NCBI GenBank assembly: GCA_012064385.1
Contig: QRDG01000403.1
Span: forward strand, 37,261 to 101,260
Length of the DNA stretch: 64,000 bases
Reading direction: 5' to 3'
Source: Puccinellia tenuiflora
Lineage: Eukaryota; Streptophyta; Magnoliopsida; Poales; Poaceae
The first letter of the stretch is position 1; every line of letters starts with the position of its first letter. Shown here in pieces: positions 1-12,176 of the stretch. The translations under genes and the position numbers were made by a program. The notes beneath the pieces were generated by a model that saw only the letters and a program-made list of their open reading frames with translations, made no database searches and was not told the origin of the DNA.

Positions 1-1700
1 AAAAACTTCAACACAAAAACTTTCCTATTCCTTTTGTACGGTTAGACACTAGTACCATAGATAATTTTTCCAAAGTGCTTCCATTAAACCAAATCAATTT
101 TGTTTTCAAGTTACTGAGAGGTTGCTTAAGTGGCCAACTTCAAAATAAAAGGTAAGACCCAAAAGAATCAAATGAAAACACAAAGAGGCCACTCTTGCAA
201 CAAAATTCAGAATCTGTCCAGAAAAATAGCAGCTTGAAAACGTAATTTCTAAGTACACTTACACATGTCAGAAATTGTTACCAATTTTTGTACGTGCAAA
301 GGATTAGGTGATATGCATTATATGCAATTTTCATGACTTTTCGAGCCTACATTAAAATATGAAAAATCGAGCAGTGAACAACAAAAACTGAAAACAGAAA
401 AACTACTTTTTAAAATATGCATCAACTAAAACAAAATGGGTAAAACTTGGTACTTTATTTTGGAAAACAAAAAGACCAGTGGATAAACAAGATCAAAACT
501 ACAAGGAAAAAACCAAAAGCAAAAAACCAAAACGAATGCAAAGCAAAAACCAAATAAAGAAGCAAAAGAAAAGAAAAATTTTTGTTGTTTTCTTTTGTGA
601 AATATAAGCAATAGAAACCAAACAAATAACAAATAAAAAGGAAATAGAACCAAATAAGAGAAAACCAAAACCAATAGAAGGCAAAAAAAACCAAATAATT
701 ATGTAAGAACAATAAATATCATGTGAATGAATAATATAGATCACAAACGAGACAATCATCAATTTGTTGATGAAAAAGGAGGGATGACATGGGCATCCCC
801 CAGCTTAGATGTTTGAATCTTCTTGAATATGTTTTTGGGGGTGCACCGGGGCATCCCAAGCTTGAGCTCTTGTGTCTTCTTATTCATCTCATATCACCTT
901 ATCGATTAGATCTTATAGGCTACATCCACATAAAACTTCATAAAACTTATTAGTAGGGTTAGTACTCATTAAATAAAATCCACTCATGTTCAAGTATTGG
1001 CAAGTTTCATAATCTTTATTCAATAGTAGCCACTGTATATACTAAAGTATTCTTTACTTCTGTCGTCCGTCGAAACTAAAGAAGCTAAGAACACCAAGTA
1101 TAATACTAAATGAGAGTGGATTTGCTACCCAAGGGGGTGCGTACCAACCCAGTATAACCCCCAAGTATAATAATAAATACAAAATCTGCCAAAACTGAAC
1201 AATCTGTAAAGATCGAATTTAAAGAAATACGTCCGCAGCTCAAATCAGAAAACTCAAAACTAATGAAAGGTAGATAAAGTCTCAGATTTTCTGTCAAAAA
1301 ATTGTAGATAAAGATCACGATCAGGTGATTTATAAGATTTTCTACTGTGCAGCACAAAGAATCTGTTTTTTGGACAGCAAAACAACAAACTTGCATCATA
1401 AATAAACTAGAGGTCATCTATACATTTTATGTTACAGTTGTATATACATATTTTTAGCTGAGAAGGTTCAACGAAAATATTTGCTTGGTTTCATAGGCAT
1501 GAACACAAGTGTTCAAGGTCGACCCCCACTTAACCATTACTCTTTCGAATCACTTCTCTTTTTGCAAAAAGTTTTAGATAGCAAGCACAACAATTTTTTT
1601 GGTATTTGTGTTCCCTATTAAAACAACTTAAAACTGAAAGTAAAAACTACTTAGTGATAAAGCAAACAGTGCACACGAATATTCACCTCATGCTATTGCT
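1..1700 (-). mobile_element. Gypsy (Athila-like) retrotransposon, untranslated leader, truncated by window edge
   Basis: On the minus strand this AT-rich stretch runs away from a primer site (1701-1719) and an LTR (from 1722), so it is the leader downstream of a 5' LTR. It carries phrases typical of grass Gypsy elements, such as the 'gcatcccccagcttag' block near 794 and its partner near 851. No reading frame longer than about 100 codons is convincing; the phenylalanine-rich frames at 426-762 are low-complexity shadows. Coding parts (gag-pol), if present, lie beyond position 1. Family assignment (Sabrina/WHAM type) is recognition by eye. Confidence 0.6.
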
Positions 1701-1719
1701 CCCCGGCAATGGCGCTAGA
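1701..1719 (-). other. Primer binding site of the Gypsy element
   Basis: Read on the minus strand the bases are close to TGGCGCCGTTGCCGGGG, the primer site common in Athila-like grass elements (tRNA-Asp type). It lies two bases inside the LTR end that starts at 1722, as expected. Confidence 0.6.
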
Positions 1720-1721
1720 AA

Positions 1722-2555
1722 TGGTCTTGATAACCCACAAGTATAGGGGATCAATTGTAGCCTTTTTGATAAGTAAGAGTGTCGAACCCAATGAGGAGCT
1801 AAAGGTAGGATACGTATTCTATCAAGTTCTATCAACCATTGACATAACTCAACGCACACCGAAAGTTTGCTCTATCTACTAAATAAAATTATAGCATAAT
1901 ACGGTATGAAAGGATAGTTTTGCAAGAATAAAGAACAAGAAAGTAAAGTTAGTTGATGCAGCAAAAAAGAACACTAAAGGACCATAAAGTAATAGAATGA
2001 TGAGTGTGGAGAAGTGGTGGAAAGTGTGCGGAATTGTCCCAAATTAATTAGTGAATTTACTCGGTTCATCGTCTTCGATGCATTTTTATGTGGGAGAGGC
2101 AAAGCATACATGTTCTCAACTACTTGTTATTACTTACATATACATATGATTAGAACATTAGCAAGCATCCACAACTACTAACATTCAATCATTCATTAAG
2201 GCAAAAATCCAACCATAGCATTAAGATCATAAGGTCCTCTTTATCTCATGAAATGTCAAAAATCGGGATGGGGCTCAGGTTTCTTTCACTCCGGCAACCT
2301 CCCCCCCCCCCCCCCGGCTTCCTTCACGTACTACAAACCCTGTCCATGATGATCCATGCACGCATAAATATAATTGTCACCATAGGACTGTAATATATCA
2401 ACATACAACTCGAATCAACCAAAGATATTCAATAATTCAATTGGGTAATCAGATATTTTGTCTTCAGTAAACGGGTCCCCAGGCCGCATACGAACTCCGA
2501 TTTGCCTCTTCTTGGGCTTAAATAAGGTATGGAAATTTCACATAAAATTTGTAGA
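1722..2555 (-). repeat. 5' LTR of the minus-strand Gypsy element, outer end not resolved
   Basis: The LTR begins with TGGTCTTGATAACCCAC on the plus strand, next to the primer site. It includes a 15-base C run at 2301-2315. The outer boundary cannot be placed because the sequence changes at the ambiguous base N at 2556; no partner LTR is in the window. Confidence 0.5.
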
Positions 2556-2556
2556 N
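2556..2556. other. Ambiguous base, possible contig join
   Basis: Single N. Unlike the N bases at 42726 and 44583 I see no duplicated flank here, but LTR-like sequence stops at this point, so a join is possible. Confidence 0.4.
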
Positions 2557-3763
2557 ACACTGTGGACTGTTCTTGTTTCTTACCTACCGTTCTTGTACTA
2601 TACTGTGCTACGCTGGTGGTAATGTAGTGGGAGCAGTGATTAAATTAATAAACGAGATCCAGACTACGCCTGCCCACTAATTCACAGGGCCTCGTGATGT
2701 GCTCCGTACCGATCAGCTCGTGGGTTTGCAAGCAGAGAGCTTCAAAAAATAATCTAGGAGCTTCAAACTTTTGAATTACTAATCCAATGGCATGGAGAGG
2801 TTCAAGCGGCCGGTCACATTCTCGGATGGGCACACATCTCCATGTCCAGATCATTGGCGGACAGAGGTGTCAGTAATTTAATTACTGGCTAACCATAAAC
2901 TGACGGGATAATTGATGATAACCCCACGTGGCAAAAACTTGCTCCCAGATCCCTTTTCGCTGTCTATGACAGGTGGGGTTTAAGTGACCGGGGGGGTTAT
3001 CATCAAATCCCCCACTGCACTGGTACTTACATACCAGCACTAGACCAGACCACCAATTGTGCTTTAATCAATAATAAGTGTCGCTGATATCCTACAATGT
3101 TGTACTAAATTAACGACATTTTATTATGAATTGGAGGGGGTAGATGTAATGAGAAAATAAATAAATCCCATTTTACTTGGATTAGTAGTGTTTGTAGTGC
3201 TTGACAATGCATGGCAGCACGTGAAATCCCATACGCCAGATCTCTTCCAACACTTTACTAACAAACTTTTAGCTAAATAATTGTTCCACCACACAACACC
3301 GTACGTGGTGTTTGCAATACAGTAAAAGACAACAATTTTCACAAATTGTGGTGTTTGGTGGCCTGCCAATAAAAAGCCTTAGTGTCTAATTAAATACCGT
3401 GTTTTGAGAAAAAAATTGCTTCCAAACATATCCTACATCTTCTCTCAATAGTTTTAGCTTCTGGGTTAACTAGTTGACGCTTATGATTTAATGTAGTAAC
3501 TGGACTACAATATTGGTGGACATATGGAGCATATTCATTAGTGAAAGAGTGCACTATAATAAAAAAAATTCACTTCTCTTCAATAGTTTGATATTCTGAG
3601 TGAATTGTTCATTGATTTATAGAATTTAGCCAATCCAAGAATGTTCTAGTAGAGAATTGTATTGCAGATTGGAAATTTATGTGTGCATTCTTTTCAATTC
3701 CCTTCACTGTTTAAAAAGGGAATTTTTTCATTTAAGGAAAATGGAAATAATTTTTTTACTATT
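2557..3763. other. Intergenic DNA without a recognisable gene
   Basis: Apart from a small inverted-repeat element at 2905-3011 and a decayed Stowaway-like end near 3080-3150 ('gaattggagggggtag'), I see no coding signal. Confidence 0.5.
2905..3011. mobile_element. Small MITE-like inverted-repeat element
   Basis: About 20-base imperfect inverted ends: GGGATAATTGATGATAACCCC at 2905-2925 (last 14 bases perfect) and its reverse complement at 2993-3011. The total is about 107 bp. No clear target duplication, so the superfamily is open. Confidence 0.4.
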
Positions 3764-4231
3764 TTATATGACCCCTAAAAATAAATGACAATGGCAAATC
3801 CCTCCGTCCCTAACCATCCCAACTTTGAAAATAGAATTATCCATGTCTACGTCAGGATTAAATGCCCTGAACTTTGTGCTTGAATTGTTGTCCATCTTCT
3901 CTTGCCAGATTTTGGTCATCATCCTCATGGGCGTCCTCATCTTCATGTTCATCACAGAATTCCTTCTCACTGTAATCATTCAAAGATGTGGGAACATTGT
4001 CAGCAAATATAGCAAGTAGGTCATAATCTCCTTTTTCAACATTGTAGTAACTATCATAAAATTCACGATCACTATCATTGTCATTTGATTGCACATTATA
4101 TGCAACATAAACTTGAAAATCTTTGTCAAATAATTCTTGCTTGCTACTCCCACAACAACTGAATTAGAAGCTTCAACTTCAGGTGATGCATATGTTCTTG
4201 GTACTTTTCTAGGACTGATGACACGTGGCAA
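3764..4231 (-). pseudogene. Degenerate acidic reading frames, possible transposase N-terminus relic
   Basis: Two overlapping minus-strand frames (3858-4094 and 3764-3979), followed upstream by 3980-4231, carry Asp/Glu-rich stretches such as 'DEHEDEDAHEDDD' and 'FYDSYYNVEKGDYDLL', a style seen in the acidic N-terminus of plant Mutator-like transposases. No catalytic domain follows. It may be a frameshifted relic; a chance acidic frame is the alternative. Confidence 0.25.
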
Positions 4232-5156
4232 CGTAGGACCATCATTGATGATAACATCATCTCTCAGTTCTGAGAAAATTAGTACGGTCTACAAATAAGA
4301 CAAGTGTCTTTTGTGTCTTACTAGCTTTGATCATTTTAACATACTTTAAATCATTATCAGTTGGTACTAACCCATCTGTAATATCCTTGCTTGCCAAACG
4401 CTAGTAGAATTTCATCAATCCATACAGTCGACCAAGTTTGAGCACTGCAATTGTCAAAACATCCAGTAGATGCACTAACATATGACAACTTCTCTCCAAA
4501 ACCGCAGAAAAAACCATTGTAGCATACTTTGACTAAGAACATATGAAATCATCTCCTGCATTCAACACTATAACGAAAATTCATATATATGAAGCCAAAA
4601 TTCGGAGGTGAAGCCAATACTCCAGAATTTAGTGCACTAATCAACTCAACATGGCTTCAAAAAGAAATCTTCACCAACATATAGCATCGCTAAAGATAAC
4701 TACTCCATAACATTACTATGTGTAAATTGGCGCAAAATCATACGGCGACGGCGGTGTATAACATGGCCACAATAGAGGACATCATCCGAAAATCAAACCA
4801 ACAAACAATGGATGTGTCCTACTAACACATAAATCCTACTTGTCTGGTCGCTAAAAATCCGTAAATAGGCACCGTTCATCCGCACCTCATGAACCCTAGC
4901 AAAGCCAGGCCGTGAACCCTAGCAAAACCACACCTCATAAACAAGGTCGAGAGACATTAATTGGAGCATACGGTATAGTCTGGCAGGTCTTTGTTCCACT
5001 CATGGTAGTGCGGGTTTTCGTGGCATTGCCACGAAAACGACGACACATATGGGCTCGAGGAGGCCGCCGACATGCTCGAGGTGGGGGTATAAGTTCAGGA
5101 GATGGAAAGGTAAGAGGAAAAAAGAAATTGCAGAAAAAGAGGGGTCTCTTTCCGTT
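4232..5156. other. Intergenic DNA flanking the Copia insertion
   Basis: Mostly unassigned. Plus-strand bases 5030-5110 read Arg/Gly-rich and end in an exon-like donor ('gatggaaag|gtaaga'), which could be a captured gene fragment. The Copia element was inserted 50 bases downstream. No full gene can be built. Confidence 0.3.
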
Positions 5157-5161
5157 ATCAG

Positions 5162-5439
5162 TGTTGGGAAACCAACGCACGCATACCGTGCGGGCCCACC
5201 CTTTCTTGGGTGGGGGGTTTTCCTTTAGGATTTGGTCCTCTCCACCTATCCCTCTCGCCTATATATACCCCCTGTATTGTATGGAGAGAGATACAATTGA
5301 TTAATAAAGATTAGTCCAGACTATATTCCCGGTCTCCTTTTACTTTTCGCATCTGTGATTGTGCCGCGTGTACGACTACTTCGACTACGGTCTCGCTCCA
5401 CGATCTTGGACCGGACTCGCCGACAAAGGTTGTGGAACA
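5162..5439 (+). repeat. 5' LTR of Copia element
   Basis: 278 bp, TG...CA ends, with a TATA-like 'tatatatacc' at about 5261 that would place the transcript start near 5290. The following bases (5440-5456, 'cgttataagcacgtacc') are the candidate primer site. Confidence 0.93.
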
Positions 5440-6951
5440 CGTTATAAGCACGTACCGCTCCACCAACTGATCTGCATCGAGCCTCCCTCAAGCAGGCTCT
5501 CGTCATTGATCACGGAGGTATAATCCAGATCCGATCGCAAGAACAATCCCCCCATCTCTTATGATTTTGTTTTGCAATTCGTTTTATTCGGATTATCTTT
5601 GCACCTACGGTGTGGATTTCCCTCGCGAGATCTGAGCAGACCTGATGTCGCCGACCAATGTCGATGGATCTCACAAGATGAGCGGATTTGATGACTACAC
5701 TGTAGGGAGTCGGTACACGAACGTGATCCAGATGATCACGGTACCGCCGCGATGCACCAGTTGTGCCACGTGCTGTCTGGTTCCAGATGAACGGACGATG
5801 AAAATTGACATCCGAGGTGTTCGTCGTCAGTGTAGACGACCTCGTCGGCCATCGTAGAGCCACTCGTGTGTTGCCAAGGTCGGCCGAGCCTCCAGGCAGC
5901 ACGTCGAGCACCGCACTACGTTACGCCGACGTCGCTCTTCTGTGCGGGCTGCAGGTCCAGCTGACCGCGCCCGCCACGCACCACGACAACAGCCACTGTG
6001 CGAGCTGTGCGTATCACAAAGTGGTTGCGCTCGCTGACGACCCCGCTGGTCGCACGCCGCCGCATGTTGGCTGTCGTCGCACCGCCGGCCCAGCTGGCCG
6101 TGAGCCTTGCTGACGTCAATGACGTCGCCCGCGCTCGTTGCGGTGTGGTGGTCCGCCCGCCGTGCACGCCGCCCACGCGCCGTGCTCGCCGTCGCTGCGA
6201 GGCCCCCGCCCGCATGCCACGGATCCAGCTGGTCCCACACCTCACGCTACCGGCCCTGCTAGCTGTCGCCTCACCCTGTCCCTACTCGCCTATTGCCGGC
6301 CGCCGCACCTCACGCCCTACTGGCCGCGCCACCAGAGCCGCCGCCCGAGCTGACCCGGTTGTCATGTGTCGCCGCGCTGCAAAAATCGAGCCCGCCACGC
6401 GGCACACCGGCCGGTCGCCGCCGGCGGACACCGCGCCTGCCCCGCGTGCTCGACCCATCGAGCCTCGTGTGGCCACCGCCGCGGACTCGATCTGGACTCG
6501 TCCGCGTGCGCGCGCGCCTGTGTGGCTGCCGCCGCTCTAAACCGGGCCAGGGAAACCCTAGCGCCCCGGTGGCCTGGCCCCAGATGGGCCGCAAGTGTGG
6601 GCCGCGGGAGGCCGGACGCGAGTGTGGGCCGCGCATGGGCCGCATGCTAGGCGCGTTGACACCGTGCTATAAAAAATGCATTTTAGCCCTCAGATTTTTT
6701 CAGTTTTGCGCATATTTTATTCCTGCTGAATAATTTTGCCTGTAAGCCCCTGAAATCGTCTGTTTTTGCTGAAACTACATATTTTGACTTAAAGTAGCCT
6801 CAGGAATTCAATTTTTAGGGCAATTTTTCACGATTGTGATGCGCTTAACATGTTTCCGTCATTTCTTTTAAATATTGGAATGCCATGTTAATGAACAAAT
6901 GTATTTTCATCGCATTTATGCAATGGATTACCTGCTGTAATCTAATACATC
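5440..6951 (+). other. GC-rich leader of the Copia element
   Basis: About 1.5 kb between the 5' LTR and gag. Overlapping Arg/Ala/Pro-rich open frames occur on both strands (5805-6733), which is what high GC content gives by chance, and none resembles a retroelement protein. The 3' end, 'ctaatacatcttgcataaatcgcag', looks like a branch point plus a 3' splice site directly before the conserved gag sequence, so part of the leader may be an intron. Confidence 0.5.
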
Positions 6952-8031
6952 TTGCATAAATCGCAGATAGCCAGAATTGTCAACCGTGAGTTCACCGAGA
7001 TAGCACAAACCGGGTTGAACTACCTGACCTGGGCATCGGATGTGGATATCTTCCTCACGTCCAAAGAGCTGAAGCTGGCTATTAGCATGGGAGCTGATGG
7101 CATCAAAAGTGATGCCACCCCCGCTGAGAATGCCCGAGCTCTGCATTTTCTGCGTCACCATCTCTGTGGTACTCTGAAAAACGAGTACATGGCTGAACAG
7201 AGTGCTTTGGACCTTTGGAATGCTCTTAAAAAGCGTTTCGAGCGATTGAAGTACACTGTTGGCCCGCAGGCAGAGGCGGAGTGGATTCGTCTGAGGTTTC
7301 AGGACTTCAAGACGGTGGGAGAGTATAATTCGGCTTTGCACCGGATTTGCACCTCTCTTCAGCTGTGTGGTACCACCATTACCGATAGCCAGAAGATTGA
7401 GAAAACTCTCTCTACCTTCCACCTCAATGCTCTACAGTCCTCGCGGAATTACCGTCAAGGAAAATACACGCAATATGCAGAGCTTGTGGACATACTCCAG
7501 GTGGAGGAGGCGCAGGATGAGCTCTTGCAAAAGAATTCTCTTGCGCAACCACTTGGGGCGAGTTCTCGTCAGGAGGCCCATGCTAATGCCTTCAAGGTCC
7601 GCGCACATCTTAAGAATAAGAGGGGCATGAAGGGCAAGAAGGCACCTCGCCCTCCTCGCCAGGCTCAGCAACATCAGCCAGGCAAGGGGGAGCAGAGGCC
7701 CCAGGACTGCTACCGGTGTGGCTCTACAGAACACTTCTCACGCCAGTGTCGTGCGCCTAAGGATGTTGTGGCAGCATACAAGGCTAGTAAGAAGGTGCGT
7801 GAATCGCACCTCGCCTCAGTTCAGTGGGAGGCACCACCGGCACCCCCGGCGGCGTCTGAGCTCCTTCCACCGCCACCACCTCTGCCTGCGGCTGCATCAA
7901 CCATGGTGCCCATGGAGACGACCCCGACGGTCCCGTCGGACGTCGGCATCTCTATGGAGGTTGAGCACATGGTGCTCCCTGGCGCACCAAGGGTTGGCAC
8001 TGATGATGATCCTATACTCACTAAGGAGTAG
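6952..8031 (+). CDS. gag: Copia Gag (capsid and nucleocapsid)
   Basis: Open frame of 359 codons. The first 190 residues match the UBN2/Copia-type capsid style ('NYLTWASDVDIFLTSKEL', 'LWNALKKRFE'), followed by a basic linker and one CCHC zinc knuckle, CYRCGSTEHFSRQC, at residues 253-266. The C-terminal 80 residues are Pro/Ala-rich. The frame opens at a TTG; the conserved part starts straight after a splice-acceptor-like 'tcgcag' (6966), so the real start codon is probably in an upstream exon. It ends at TAG (8029-8031). Gag would form virus-like particles that package the RNA. It is in the same frame as pol but separated from it by 300 bases. Confidence 0.85.
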   Translation: MHKSQIARIVNREFTEIAQTGLNYLTWASDVDIFLTSKELKLAISMGADGIKSDATPAENARALHFLRHHLCGTLKNEYMAEQSALDLWNALKKRFERLKYTVGPQAEAEWIRLRFQDFKTVGEYNSALHRICTSLQLCGTTITDSQKIEKTLSTFHLNALQSSRNYRQGKYTQYAELVDILQVEEAQDELLQKNSLAQPLGASSRQEAHANAFKVRAHLKNKRGMKGKKAPRPPRQAQQHQPGKGEQRPQDCYRCGSTEHFSRQCRAPKDVVAAYKASKKVRESHLASVQWEAPPAPPAASELLPPPPPLPAAASTMVPMETTPTVPSDVGISMEVEHMVLPGAPRVGTDDDPILTKE

Positions 8032-8331
8032 TTCTCAAAGTTGGAGATTGAGTGTGAAGTGAACGGCGCGTTCTCTTCGCCCGTCTAGACTCCACTCATT
8101 TTATCTATCATGATTTATTAGGCTATTTGAGATACATTTGGTTTGTAAGCTCTATAAGAGTAAAACATATTCATTATTTCGGTGCTTGAATGACATTTGG
8201 TTATCGTTCATTAATTTCTCTATTTGAATGTGATGGCATGTTATGTTCTGAGATATGTGTGCATGTCTTATGTAATGTCGCTACTTCCTCGCTTCATTAT
8301 GTTAAATTGATGCAAACAATTTAGAACACGT
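8032..8331 (+). other. Non-coding spacer between gag and pol
   Basis: AT-rich, with several stops in all frames. It ends in 'caatttag' at 8317-8324, a plausible 3' splice site before the protease. It could be an intron or an insertion; most Copia elements have gag and pol as one uninterrupted frame. Confidence 0.5.
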
Positions 8332-11300
8332 GTGGCGCCCCCAATGGAGGAAACGTGCCTTGCGGACAGTGGATCAACAAATACCATCTTGAGAGATGAT
8401 AAATACTTCGAGTCAATTCAAAAGTCTCCGGGTAGTATTATGACGATCGCCGGCTACGGTCCGAAAATAGTAGGCTCTGGAAGAGCCACTATTGTACTCC
8501 CCATGGGAACGACTTTGGTCATAGATGACGCATTGTTGTGCCCAGAGGCTACTCGCACTCTCTTGAGCTTCAAAGCTATTCGCGCCAATGGTTTTCATAT
8601 TGGGACCGATGACGAGGGTGGTAAGGAATACCTCCTCATCACAAGGCGTGATGAAAATGGTACCCATGTCCTCGAAAGGCTTCCTTCATGGGACACGGGG
8701 CTCTACTACACGAAAATTGTAGCACCACCCGTGTACACTACCTTAAAGACTGTTTTCCGAAGCTCTAAACTATTTTTCCTATGGCATGATAGATTAGGCC
8801 ATCCCGGTCTGAGAATGATGAGGAATATAATTAACAACTCGAATGGTCATAATGTTAATGTGAAGAACTTTCCAAATCCTGATGATTTTGTGTGCTCTGC
8901 ATGCGCTACGGGAAAGTTAATCATTAGACCATCCCTTTTAAAGGTGAAGGATGAAATCCCCGCGTTCTTGGAACGTATCCAAGGGGACATATGCGGTCCG
9001 ATTCAGCCCCTCTCAGGGCCGTTTCGGTACTTTATGGTACTCATCGACGCTTCCTCTAAATGGTCCAATGTTTGCCTGCTGTCAACACGGAACCATGCAT
9101 TTGCAAAATTGATCTCGCAGATCATACAAATGAAGAATAGATTCCCTGGTTATCGTATTAAGTCCATCAGAATGGACAATGCTAGAGAATTTACTTCAAA
9201 GGCATTCGATGATTATTGCATGGCAATGGGAATCGTAGTCGAGCACTCAGTACCGCATGTCCATACGTAAAATGGACTTGCAGAGGCTTTGATTAAAAGG
9301 ATTAAATTCATTGCCAGACCGCTCCTTCAGGGTTGTAATTTACCAACTACATGTTGGGGGCATGCTGTGTTACACGCTGCTAAACTCATAAATTTTCGAT
9401 CATCGGCCTACAGCATCCATTCTCCAATACAGGTTGCGCAGGGGTCGGCACCGAAAATTTCCCACCTTCGCAGGTTCGGCTGCCAGGTATATGTACCGAT
9501 ACCACCCCCCCAGCGATCAACAATGGGCCCGCTCCGTAAGTCGGGGATATACGTTGGTTATGAGACTATGTCCATAATCAGGTATTTGGACCCCATGACA
9601 GGTGATTGTCATACGGCCCGCTTTGCTGATTGCATATTTGACGAGGATCTTTTTCCGACTTTAGGGGGAGGAAATCAACTCCTTGATGATAAAAGTCGAG
9701 AAATCACGTGGCAAGCCACGGGGATCCATGCTCATGACCCACGCACTGCTGAGACAAATAAAGAAGTCCAAAAGATAATAGATTTGCATGCATTAGCGAA
9801 TCAACTGCCTGATCACTTTAGTGACTTGAAAACTGTGACAAAGTCGCATGTGCCAGCGCGCAATGCACTGGAGAGGGTTGAGATACCGAAGTTAACTAAT
9901 GGTACACCCGCCCCCGTCCAAAGGCCTAAAAGGACGCGGAATCCGGATTCTCAAATCCCAAGTACTCGGGGACGACCGGCGAAAAAGGATAAGAGAGATT
10001 TATCACAGCCAGTCACCAAAGCCCCTAGAAAGAGTAAGGGGAGCCACTTGAGACCTGGCACAAGTACGGAAAATCCTGTGCGCGGGATTCCGGACTTGAA
10101 CGTCCCTATTGAGGGAACATCCAGCGGAGATGTGAGTACACACATCGGCGCGGAAAAGCTAAAGGACCTCGCTCCTGTAATGGGAAATACGGTAGAGCAA
10201 GAGGCAGCGCCCCATGACGAAATGGCCATAAATTATATCAGTACGGGAGAGTCAATGAACCGAGCAATGGCAATTGTCGACATTAACTTTGCTAAGAAAA
10301 TTGTCTCAATCATAGATCCTGACCCTGAGCCTAACAGTCTCGCTGATTGTAAAAGGAGGTCGGATTGGAAAGATTGGCAGGAGGCAGTTACCTCAGAATT
10401 ATTATCTCTCAACAAGAGGAAGGTGTTTGGACCGGTTAGTCTAACTCCTCCCCACATTCGCCCAGTTGGCCATAAGTGGATTTTTGTTCGTAAGAGAAAT
10501 GAAAGAAATGAGGTGGTTCGGTACAAAGCAAGGCTCGTTGCTCAAGGGTTCACTCAACAACCAGGTGTCGATTTTGAGGAAACTTACTCTCCGGTCATGG
10601 ATGGTATAACCTTTAGATACTTGATCTCGATGGCAGTAAATCTGGACTTGACAATGAAATTGATAGATGTTGTCACTGCTTACCTATATGGTAACCTTGA
10701 TTCGGACATTTACATGAAGGTACCGGAGGGTATCCCCATTCCAAATCAAGATAGAGCAAATCAGGGTCTATACAGTGTTCTTCTCAAGAAGTCACTATAC
10801 GGACTTAAACAGTCTGGTAGGTTGTGGTATAATCGCTTAAACGATTTCCTTCATCAGAAGGGCTACACGAGCAATGAGGACTGCCCATGTGTCTTTATAC
10901 GGCGATCCCAAGATGGATTCTGTATAATCTCGGTGTACGTGGACAATTTGAATATAATAGGTACACCTAGAGATATTGAGGAAGCGAGTTCCTACCTGAT
11001 GTCGGAATTCGAGATGAACGATTTTGGTAAAACCAAGTTCTGTCTGGGTCTGCAACTAGAACATTCCCCTGCTGGGATTCTAGTGCACCAGTCTGCCTAC
11101 ACCCAGAAGGTGTTGGAGAGATTTGGATTTGATAAGTCATATCCTTCTAAGACCCCAATGATCGGGAGGTCTTTATAGCAAGATAAGGACCCGTTCAGGC
11201 CTAAGGAAAAGGGGGAGGAAATTCTGGGACCGGAATTCCCCTACTTGAGCGCCATTGGTTCACTCATGTACCTCGCGAATTGTACACGGCCGGATATTGC

Positions 11301-11955
11301 TTTCGCTGTCAATTTGCTTGCTATGTACAGTTCTGAGCCTACCAATAGACATTGGAAAGGCATCAAGGACGTCTTCCGATACCTGCAAGGGACCAAAGAT
11401 CTTGGGCTGTTTTATAGGAGTAATCAAGACCTATCATTGGTAGGCTATGCTGATGCAGGGTACCTGTCGGACCCGCACACTTCCAAGTCACAGACTGGGT
11501 ATGTCGGAACTGCAATTTCCTGGAAATCGTCTAAGCAAATTCTTGTATCGACTTCGACGAACCACTCAGAAATCATAGCGCTATATGAAGCATCACGAGA
11601 GTGTGTGTGGCTTCGACGGATGATTCACCACATTCAGCAGACGTGTGGATTGAGCACCGTACAGACCCCCACCATTATCTATGAAGATAATGCAGCATGT
11701 GTTGCACAAATACAGTCGGGTTATGTGAAGAGTAATCTCACAAAGCATATCAACCCCAAGTTCTTCTATGCATATGAATTGCAGAAGATGAACGAAGTGA
11801 GGATCTTGCATACTAAGTCGTGTGAAAATCTTGCTGATTTGTTCACTAAATCATTACCGGCATCATCTTTTGAGAGGTGTGTTCGTGGAATCGGTATGAT
11901 GAGACTTAGAGAGATGCCAGACTCAGGGGGAGATTCTTCACACCCCCGTCTGTGA
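8332..11955 (+). pseudogene. pol: Copia Pol polyprotein with in-frame stops
   Basis: Domains in order: aspartic protease (active-site 'CLADSGSTNTIL'), GAG-pre-integrase ('LWHDRLGHPGLRMM' with CxxC 'CSACATGK'), integrase core ('GDICGPIQPLSGP', 'RMDNAREF'), reverse transcriptase ('KWIFVRKRNERNEVVRYKAR', 'ETYSPVMDGITFR') and RNase H ('GYADAGYLSDPHTSKS', 'YEDNAACV'). The frame is kept throughout but is broken by TAA at 9268-9270 in integrase and TAG at 11176-11178 before RNase H. The reverse transcriptase motif reads YVDN (about 10936-10947) in place of YVDD, so a catalytic aspartate is missing. Pol would have processed Gag, copied the RNA and integrated the DNA; this copy is dead. Confidence 0.92.
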
Positions 11956-12176
11956 ATCTCGATCCAGATGATTGAGTACTCAACCTGATGATTAAGTGAA
12001 TTGTACTCTTTTTCCCTTATGTGAGTTTTCCAGATGTTTCTCACATTGAGATTTTTGATGAGGCAATTCGTGCAACATGAGGAGACGTATACTATGTGTT
12101 GTTTCTCCATATTTTTCCCACTGTGTTTTTCAGAGTTTTTGAGACAGACAATACGGGATGACGGACCAAGAGGGAG

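Noticed and set aside
426..762. Three overlapping Phe/Leu-rich minus-strand frames
   Set aside because: They come from an A-rich, low-complexity plus strand and shift freely between frames; no domain or start context.
4912..5304. 130-codon plus-strand frame
   Set aside because: It runs across the Copia LTR boundary at 5162, so it cannot be a native gene.
5805..6733. Many long Arg/Ala/Pro-rich frames on both strands
   Set aside because: GC-rich Copia leader; stop codons are rare by composition, and no frame resembles a known protein.
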